DNA of 64,000 bases from Psychromarinibacter halotolerans. Its GTDB lineage: Bacteria; Pseudomonadota; Alphaproteobacteria; Rhodobacterales; Rhodobacteraceae. The stretch covers positions 930,001 to 994,000 of the forward strand of contig NZ_JARGYD010000001.1 of the NCBI RefSeq assembly GCF_029168315.1, written 5' to 3'. The notes beneath the pieces are model-generated. The model was given only the letters and a program-made list of their open reading frames with translations, was not told the origin of the DNA and did no database searches. Below are positions 59,443 through 64,000 of this stretch, in pieces (positions within the stretch are counted from its first letter, which is position 1; every line of letters starts with the position of its first letter). Position numbers and translations under genes: made by a program.

Positions 59443-60339
59443 TCAGACCCGTTCCTCCTGCATCAGGCCCGTGGCCCGCATCGCGCGCAACAGTTCGGGC
59501 ATGTCCTCGGGCGGCAGCGGGAGGCGCGGCGCGCGGGGATTGCCGGTGTCCATGCCCATCAGCTTCAGCGCCGCCTTGGTGGCCGAGACATAGCGGTGAC
59601 CGCCCACAAGCCGGATCATCGGCAGGATCTCATGGTACAGGGCCCGCGCCGCGTCATAGTCCTGCTTGTCCGCGGTCAGGGTGAACAGGTCGGCGCATTG
59701 CCGGGGCAGCACGTTCGACGCCACCGCGACCCAGCCGACCGCGCCGTTCACGAAGCTTTCGAAACCCATGATGCCGCCGAACACCGTCATCCGGTCGCCG
59801 CACATGTCGATGATGTCGCGCACCCGCGTGACGTCCATCGTGGACTCCTTGATGTAATCGACGCCGTCGATCTCGGACAGCCGCGCGACGATCGGCGGCG
59901 TCAGGTCGACATTCGCCGTGGCCGGGTTGTTGTAGATCATGATCGGCAGGCGCGTCGAGGCGGCGATGCGCTCGTAGTGGCGGTACAGTTCGTCCTCGGT
60001 CGGGGTCGAATAGAACGGCGGGATGATCAGCATCCCCTGCGCGCCCACGTCCTCGGCCATGCGACAGTTTTCGATCACGTCCTCTGTCCGCTCGGCCCCG
60101 GCCCCGATCAGCACCGGCACCCGGCCAGCGGTGGTGTCGACGACGCAGCGGGCCACGGCCTCGCGCTCTTTCGTGGTCAGCGACAGGAATTCGCCGGTCG
60201 AGCCAAGCGGCATAAGGCCATGAATGCCCTCGGTGATCTGCCAATCGGTATAGCGGGCCATCGCGCCGGGATCGAAGGCGCCCGCATCGTCATAGGCGGT
60301 CACCATCACCGAATAGGTGCCACGAAATTTTGCCGTCAT
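59443..60339 (-). CDS. Dihydrodipicolinate synthase/N-acetylneuraminate lyase family protein
   Basis: This 298-residue TIM-barrel class I lyase or deaminase has the Schiff-base lysine in DYIKESTMD and the catalytic tyrosine in IMIYNNPATANVD. The N-terminal GTYSVMVTAYDDAG and LGSTGEFLSLT are family hallmarks. Members include pyrroline-4-hydroxy-2-carboxylate deaminase of hydroxyproline breakdown and several keto-acid lyases. With the adjacent fused FAD oxidase, it may process the imine or keto acid formed by amine oxidation. It overlaps the PTE-family gene by 4 bases. Its specific substrate is unknown. Confidence 0.92.
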   Translation of the reverse strand: MTAKFRGTYSVMVTAYDDAGAFDPGAMARYTDWQITEGIHGLMPLGSTGEFLSLTTKEREAVARCVVDTTAGRVPVLIGAGAERTEDVIENCRMAEDVGAQGMLIIPPFYSTPTEDELYRHYERIAASTRLPIMIYNNPATANVDLTPPIVARLSEIDGVDYIKESTMDVTRVRDIIDMCGDRMTVFGGIMGFESFVNGAVGWVAVASNVLPRQCADLFTLTADKQDYDAARALYHEILPMIRLVGGHRYVSATKAALKLMGMDTGNPRAPRLPLPPEDMPELLRAMRATGLMQEERV

Positions 60340-61367
60340 GGGGCGGTCTCCTTCAAGGTAAGCAATCGGACCGGGGTGTCCCGGAGCAGCGCGCCGATCA
60401 GGTCGGCGCCGAAATCCAGCCGCTGCATAAGCGCCCGCACGTTGCGCAGGATATGGCCATAGCCATGCCCGCCCCAGCGGCGCAGACGGGTCTTGGTGCA
60501 GATGTCGTGCGACACCAGAATTCGGTCGGCGAAACCGCGCGCGGCAAAGTCGCGGATCAGCCGCAGGCGGCCAAGGTCGGTGGGCAGTTCGACGTCGTCG
60601 GTCATCCAGTAATGCGACTGTTCGATACCGAAAAAGTCCCATTCCACGTTCGCGCCCCGCTGCAGCAGCGGTTCGATCCCGGCGCCATCCGGGTGGGTCC
60701 GGTCCATGTGACACAGCACGACCCGTGACAGATCGGCGCCGTTGGCGGCAAGGATGTCCAGGATCTGGCCGCAGGCGTCGGGATGCCGCCCCGGATGAAC
60801 GCTGATCGCGGCGCCGGTGCGGCGCTGCGCGTCGGCGGATGCCTCCAGCGCGCGGGTCTCGGATGGCAACAGCGGCCATGAACAGCCGATCTCGCCGATC
60901 AGCCCGGCACGCAGGCCGGTGCCGTCGGCGCCGTCCAGAACCTCTGACGCGAACCTGTCGGCCAGCAGAGCGACCGGCATCGTGCGGATCTCTGGCGTCA
61001 TGTAGGCGTCCACGTAGGTGCCCGCCGCCGCGACGACATGCACGCCGCTGTCGCGCGACGCCTCGGCCAGCCCGGCCATGTCGCGGGCCAGACCGAAGAC
61101 GCTTTGATCCACGATCAGCGACCCGCCGTCCGCCGCATAGGCCGCCAGTTCCGAAGCCGCGACCGCGCGGTCTGTCTGCAACGCGTTCCGGGCTGACTCG
61201 TTCGAGCGGTAGTCCATTTGCCAGCGGTCCTCGATCCCGATCGGGCCGTCGCGGTCCCCGTCCAGCCCCGGCGGCACGATGTCGAACAGCACATGCTCGT
61301 GGAACATCACGGGTCCCACCGCATCGGGCGTCACATCGCCCAGAACTGTCCGGATAGAAGCCACCAC
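60336..61367 (-). CDS. Phosphotriesterase-family metal-dependent hydrolase (PTE/PHP-like)
   Basis: This 343-residue amidohydrolase-fold enzyme has a HxH pair at His23 and His25 (MFHEHVLFD). Other ligands are in SVHPGRHPD, LCHMDRTHPD and the final aspartate of VSHDICTK. The bridging position, usually a carboxylated lysine in phosphotriesterase, appears as glutamate in LIGEIGCSW, as in PHP-type homologues. Such enzymes are usually lactonases or amidases rather than phosphotriesterases. In this operon it may hydrolyse a lactone or amide before or after amine oxidation. Confidence 0.88.
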   Translation of the reverse strand: MVASIRTVLGDVTPDAVGPVMFHEHVLFDIVPPGLDGDRDGPIGIEDRWQMDYRSNESARNALQTDRAVAASELAAYAADGGSLIVDQSVFGLARDMAGLAEASRDSGVHVVAAAGTYVDAYMTPEIRTMPVALLADRFASEVLDGADGTGLRAGLIGEIGCSWPLLPSETRALEASADAQRRTGAAISVHPGRHPDACGQILDILAANGADLSRVVLCHMDRTHPDGAGIEPLLQRGANVEWDFFGIEQSHYWMTDDVELPTDLGRLRLIRDFAARGFADRILVSHDICTKTRLRRWGGHGYGHILRNVRALMQRLDFGADLIGALLRDTPVRLLTLKETAP

Positions 61368-61374
61368 GCCCGCC

Positions 61375-62217
61375 CTACAGGATCTTCGACAGAAAGAGCT
61401 TGGTGTGCTCGGACTTCGGGTTGGTGAAGAACTCTTCGGGCGGCGACTCTTCCACGATCTCGCCGCCGTGCATCAGCAGCACGCGATCCGCCGCCGCGCG
61501 GGCAAAGCCCATCTCGTGCGTCACCACGATCATCGTCATGCCCTGCCGGGACAGGTCGATCATCACATCCAGCACCTCGGAAATCATTTCCGGGTCCAGA
61601 GCCGAGGTGGGTTCGTCGAACAGCATCACCTTGGGCCGCATCGCTAGCGCCCGTGCGATGGCCACGCGCTGTTGCTGGCCACCCGACAGCTGCGCCGGAT
61701 AGGCGTCGGCCTTGTCCGGCAGGCCAACACGGGCCAGCAGTTCACGCGCATGCGCCTCGGCCTTTGCCGGGTTCTCGCCCATGATCTTCACCGGCGACAG
61801 CGTGATGTTGCGCAGCGCCGACAGGTGCGGGAACAGGTTGAAGGACTGGAACACCATGCCCATCTCGCGCCGCTGGCGCGCGACCTTGCCGTCCCCCAGC
61901 GGCACAAGCTTGCCGCTGGAATCCTGCCGGTAGCCCATCAGGTGCCCGCACGCGGTGATGCTGCCGCCGTCGATGGTTTCCAGATGGTCCACGCAGCGCA
62001 GCAGCGTCGACTTGCCAGAGCCGGAGCGACCGGCGATCACCACCACCTCGCCCGTGCGCACCGTCAGGCTGACATCGCGCAGGACGTGGTTCGAGCCGAA
62101 GTGCTTTTGCACGTTGCGGATCTCGACGATCGGCGGGCCAAGGTCGCGCGGCCCGACCGACCGCGGCGCGTCGGCCACGCCATCGGCGGCGGTCAGGGGT
62201 GTCTCGGTATCAGTCAT
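61375..62217 (-). CDS. Amino-acid ABC transporter ATP-binding protein (GlnQ/HisP-type)
   Basis: This 280-residue polar amino-acid ATPase has Walker A GRSGSGKST, signature LSGGQQQR and Walker B VMLFDEPTSALDPEM. It has an N-terminal extension of about 30 residues before VEIRNVQKHFG. The ATG at 62217 is preferred because AGGA lies 8 bases upstream; a second ATG at 62226 would add three residues. It energises the permease encoded upstream, 22 bases away, for uptake of an amino acid or opine-like compound. Confidence 0.93.
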   Translation of the reverse strand: MTDTETPLTAADGVADAPRSVGPRDLGPPIVEIRNVQKHFGSNHVLRDVSLTVRTGEVVVIAGRSGSGKSTLLRCVDHLETIDGGSITACGHLMGYRQDSSGKLVPLGDGKVARQRREMGMVFQSFNLFPHLSALRNITLSPVKIMGENPAKAEAHARELLARVGLPDKADAYPAQLSGGQQQRVAIARALAMRPKVMLFDEPTSALDPEMISEVLDVMIDLSRQGMTMIVVTHEMGFARAAADRVLLMHGGEIVEESPPEEFFTNPKSEHTKLFLSKIL

Positions 62218-62239
62218 GCTGTCCATCCTGTCGCCTCGG

Positions 62240-62968
62240 TCACACCTGCGCCGGGGCATCACCCGAAAGGGGCGTGCCGGGGGTTTTCTTCGTGTCCGCG
62301 ACCGGACCGAATGGCCTGTCGTAATGCCGCTCGATCCGCTTCTGCATCTCGCCCCAGACGGTCGTCATAAGCAGATACCAGCAAGCCGCGCACAGGTAGG
62401 CTTCCAGCACGCGGAACTCGATCTGCGCCAACTGCTGCGTCCGGCGGAACAGCTCTTCCATCGAGATGACAGAGGCGATCGAGGTCGTCTTGATCATCAG
62501 GGTGAACTGGTTGCCCAGCGGCGGGATGATGATGCGGGTGGCCTGCGGCAGGATGACGTAACGCATCCGCTGCGGCCATGTCATGCCAAGGGCAAGGCTT
62601 GCGTCGGTCTGCCCCTTCGACACGGACAGGATGCCCGACCGGACGATTTCGGCGAAATACGCCGCTTCGTGCAGCGCCAGCGCAAGGATCGCGCTTTCGA
62701 TCACGCCCAGCTTAAGCCCGGCGTGGGGCAACACGGCGTAGATGATGACCATCTGCACCAGCAGCGGCGTGCCGCGCCAGATCCAGATGAAAGTGATCGC
62801 GATGCGACGCACCAGCCAGAACCGGGACATCTTCATGAAGGCGACCACGACGCCAAGGGCGCAGCCTATGAACATCGCGACGCACGACAGCCATAGCGTC
62901 GTCCAGACCCCGTTCAGCATGTAGTCGCTGAACAGGTAACGAAAGAAATGGTCCCAACTGAAACTCAT
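62240..62968 (-). CDS. Amino-acid ABC transporter permease (HisM/GlnP-type)
   Basis: This 242-residue permease has about five spans and the family segments LNGVWTTLWLSCVAMFIGCALGVVVAFMKMS, IWRGTPLLVQMVIIYAVLPHAG and EAAYFAEIVRSGILSVSKGQTDASLALGMTWPQRM, the EAA loop. Only one permease gene is present, so the pore is probably a homodimer, or the partner lies outside the window. A stem-loop separates it from the binding-protein gene. Confidence 0.93.
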   Translation of the reverse strand: MSFSWDHFFRYLFSDYMLNGVWTTLWLSCVAMFIGCALGVVVAFMKMSRFWLVRRIAITFIWIWRGTPLLVQMVIIYAVLPHAGLKLGVIESAILALALHEAAYFAEIVRSGILSVSKGQTDASLALGMTWPQRMRYVILPQATRIIIPPLGNQFTLMIKTTSIASVISMEELFRRTQQLAQIEFRVLEAYLCAACWYLLMTTVWGEMQKRIERHYDRPFGPVADTKKTPGTPLSGDAPAQV

Positions 62969-62993
62969 GACGTGCCTTCTTGCGGTAGAGGTT

Positions 62994-63020
62994 CAGGGCC
63001 GGACATGCCGCCCGGCCCTG
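62994..63020 (-). other. Intercistronic stem-loop behind the amino-acid-binding-protein gene
   Basis: CAGGGCCGG (62994-63002) pairs perfectly with CCGGCCCTG (63012-63020) around a 9-base loop. It lies in the 70-base gap between the binding-protein stop and the permease start. There is no T-run on the transcript side. Confidence 0.6.
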
Positions 63021-63038
63021 CTGCGGTCGTGCGCGGCC

Positions 63039-63884
63039 TCAGTCGCCGGTGTAGAAATAGGTGAACTCGCCCGGCCAGCGGTCCCAGACGTCGATCTTGG
63101 TGGTGCCGTACTCGTCCATCATCGCGTCGTAGGTTCCGTCTTCCTTCATCGCGTTCAAGGCATCGGCCACGGCCTGTGCCAGCGTGGGCTCGTCAAAGGC
63201 GAAGGCGCCGGGCGTGCCGGGATACAGACCCGTCGCCGCTTTCGAGAACCGGCCTTGCTCTTGGTAGTAGGACCCGATCGCGTCACCGGCGAACACGGCG
63301 TCGATCTGACCGCCGCCAAGGGCAAGGAAGGTCTCGCCGTAGGTGTTGAAGGCGCGGATATCCATCGGCTCCATCCCTTCGGCGACTTGCGCGTCGTTGA
63401 TCTCGTTGATCTTGCGCTCTTCGAAGCCGGCGATCTCGACGCCGACGGCATGTCCGGCCAGATCCTCGGGGCTTTCGATGCCCAGCGGGTTGTCGGCCGC
63501 CGCGATCAGCGCCAGCGCGTTGACCGAATAGGGCACCAGCTGCATCAGCCCGGCGCGTTCGTCGGTGAAGTACAGGCCGGTGTTGATCATGTCCCAGCGG
63601 TCGGAATCGAGACCGGGGATCTGAACGGCGAAGTCGACGTTCATGTAGACCGGTTCAAGGCACAGGCGCTTGGCGATCTCGTCGCCCATGTCGCGGTGCA
63701 GGCCGACGATCTCGCCATCTTCGTTGATGTACTGCTTGGGCGGGATGGTCGCGTTGATCGACATGGTCAGCTTGCCGGCCTCGACGACCGGAAGGTCGGC
63801 GGGGCAATCCTGAGCCGACACGGCAGCGGCCGAAAGGCTAAGCGTGGCCGCAAGGGATAGGCGGAAGGTCTTGGTCAGTGTCAT
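63039..63884 (-). CDS. Amino-acid ABC transporter periplasmic binding protein (family 3)
   Basis: This 281-residue family-3 binding protein has a Sec signal (FRLSLAATLSLSAAAVSAQD). The mature part shows GKLTMSINATIPPKQYINEDGEIVGLHRDMGDEIAKRL, FTDERAGLMQLVPYS and DLAGHAVGVEIAGFEERKINEIN, as in polar amino-acid and opine-binding proteins. ATG at 63884 begins the signal peptide; the longer frame adds a charged, non-conserved stretch. It is the first clearly visible gene of the operon, unless the partial gene at the edge is co-transcribed. Confidence 0.94.
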   Translation of the reverse strand: MTLTKTFRLSLAATLSLSAAAVSAQDCPADLPVVEAGKLTMSINATIPPKQYINEDGEIVGLHRDMGDEIAKRLCLEPVYMNVDFAVQIPGLDSDRWDMINTGLYFTDERAGLMQLVPYSVNALALIAAADNPLGIESPEDLAGHAVGVEIAGFEERKINEINDAQVAEGMEPMDIRAFNTYGETFLALGGGQIDAVFAGDAIGSYYQEQGRFSKAATGLYPGTPGAFAFDEPTLAQAVADALNAMKEDGTYDAMMDEYGTTKIDVWDRWPGEFTYFYTGD

Positions 63885-63939
63885 CACGGGTTCCTCTGTT
63901 GGGTGTGTATCCGGCCGCTTTCCGGCCTTTTCTTGCTTG

Positions 63940-64000
63940 TTATTCTTTTGATCCCGCACCGCTGCACCAGTCGGTGACGATGCGGGCGGTCACGTCGACC
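63940..64000 (-). CDS. C-terminal end of an unidentified gene cut by the right edge
   Basis: On the minus strand an open frame enters from the edge and ends at TAA (63940-63942). It encodes about 19 residues, with VDVTARIVTDWCSG followed by a short polar tail. The fragment is too small to assign. Its orientation and 55-base distance to the binding-protein gene suggest it could belong to the same operon. Confidence 0.4.
   Translation of the reverse strand, partial: VDVTARIVTDWCSGAGSKE

Overview
The window is GC-rich, tightly packed bacterial DNA. Most neighbouring genes in an operon overlap by 4 bases (ATGA or GTGA). The gene families suggest an alphaproteobacterium, probably of the marine Rhodobacterales type: tripartite tricarboxylate (TctABC) transporters, many enolase-superfamily dehydratases, cytoplasmic sulfatases and DUF3830. 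This is an inference, because no rRNA, tRNA or taxonomic marker gene is present.

Region 1 (1-12987, + strand) is one 12-gene operon: a TctA permease cut by the window edge, three sulfatases, a LarA-family protein, an enolase-superfamily enzyme, a split UxaA-type dehydratase, all three nickel-pincer cofactor genes (larC, larE, larB) and a formylglycine-generating enzyme. The operon encodes two kinds of enzyme and the maturation system for each: FGE for the sulfatases and LarBCE for the LarA homologue. The likely logic is uptake of a sulfated hydroxy or sugar acid, desulfation in the cytoplasm, epimerisation by a nickel hydride-transfer enzyme, and dehydration.

Region 2 (12992-19523) is a second sulfate-ester module: TctCBA, a GntR regulator and a sulfatase, divergent from an enolase-superfamily gene. 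A dyad-symmetric operator candidate lies between the two arms. Region 3 (19524-32192) is a third module. It has a Dpp-type ABC transporter, a zinc dehydrogenase, a rhamnonate-dehydratase-like enzyme and an amidohydrolase/lactonase. An IclR regulator and a separate sulfatase, Gfo/Idh and mutarotase operon lie beside it. A 33-bp sequence with 26 identical positions precedes both operons and probably makes them one IclR regulon.

Region 4 (32348-36794) is a TPP-riboswitch-controlled thiamine or pyrimidine uptake operon (ykoF, thiXZY) ending in a flavin monooxygenase. Region 5 (36805-46813) is a hexuronate or aldonate catabolic operon (GntR, SDR, UxuB, UxuA, aldo/keto reductase), divergent from a sugar ABC transporter, with a palindromic operator between them. 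Region 6 (46814-49214) is a lower-GC insertion. It holds a small two-gene operon whose first gene is frameshifted in a homopolymer, the 3' remnant of an IS3-family transposase, and an unrecognised gene. Region 7 (49215-50662) is a mutarotase and enolase-superfamily pair.

Region 8 (50792-55812) is a four-gene envelope glycosylation-like operon. Region 9 (56156-64000) is an amino-acid-type ABC transporter with a PTE-family enzyme, a DapA-family lyase, a three-in-one 2Fe-2S/FAD oxidase and a DUF3830 protein, probably for oxidation of an opine or imino acid.

Recurring themes are five predicted cytoplasmic S1-type sulfatases with one FGE, four enolase-superfamily enzymes, two RhaM-like mutarotases, and a stem-loop directly after four of the five solute-binding-protein genes. 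No polysaccharide lyase or glycoside hydrolase was seen, so the cell probably imports small sulfated compounds released elsewhere.
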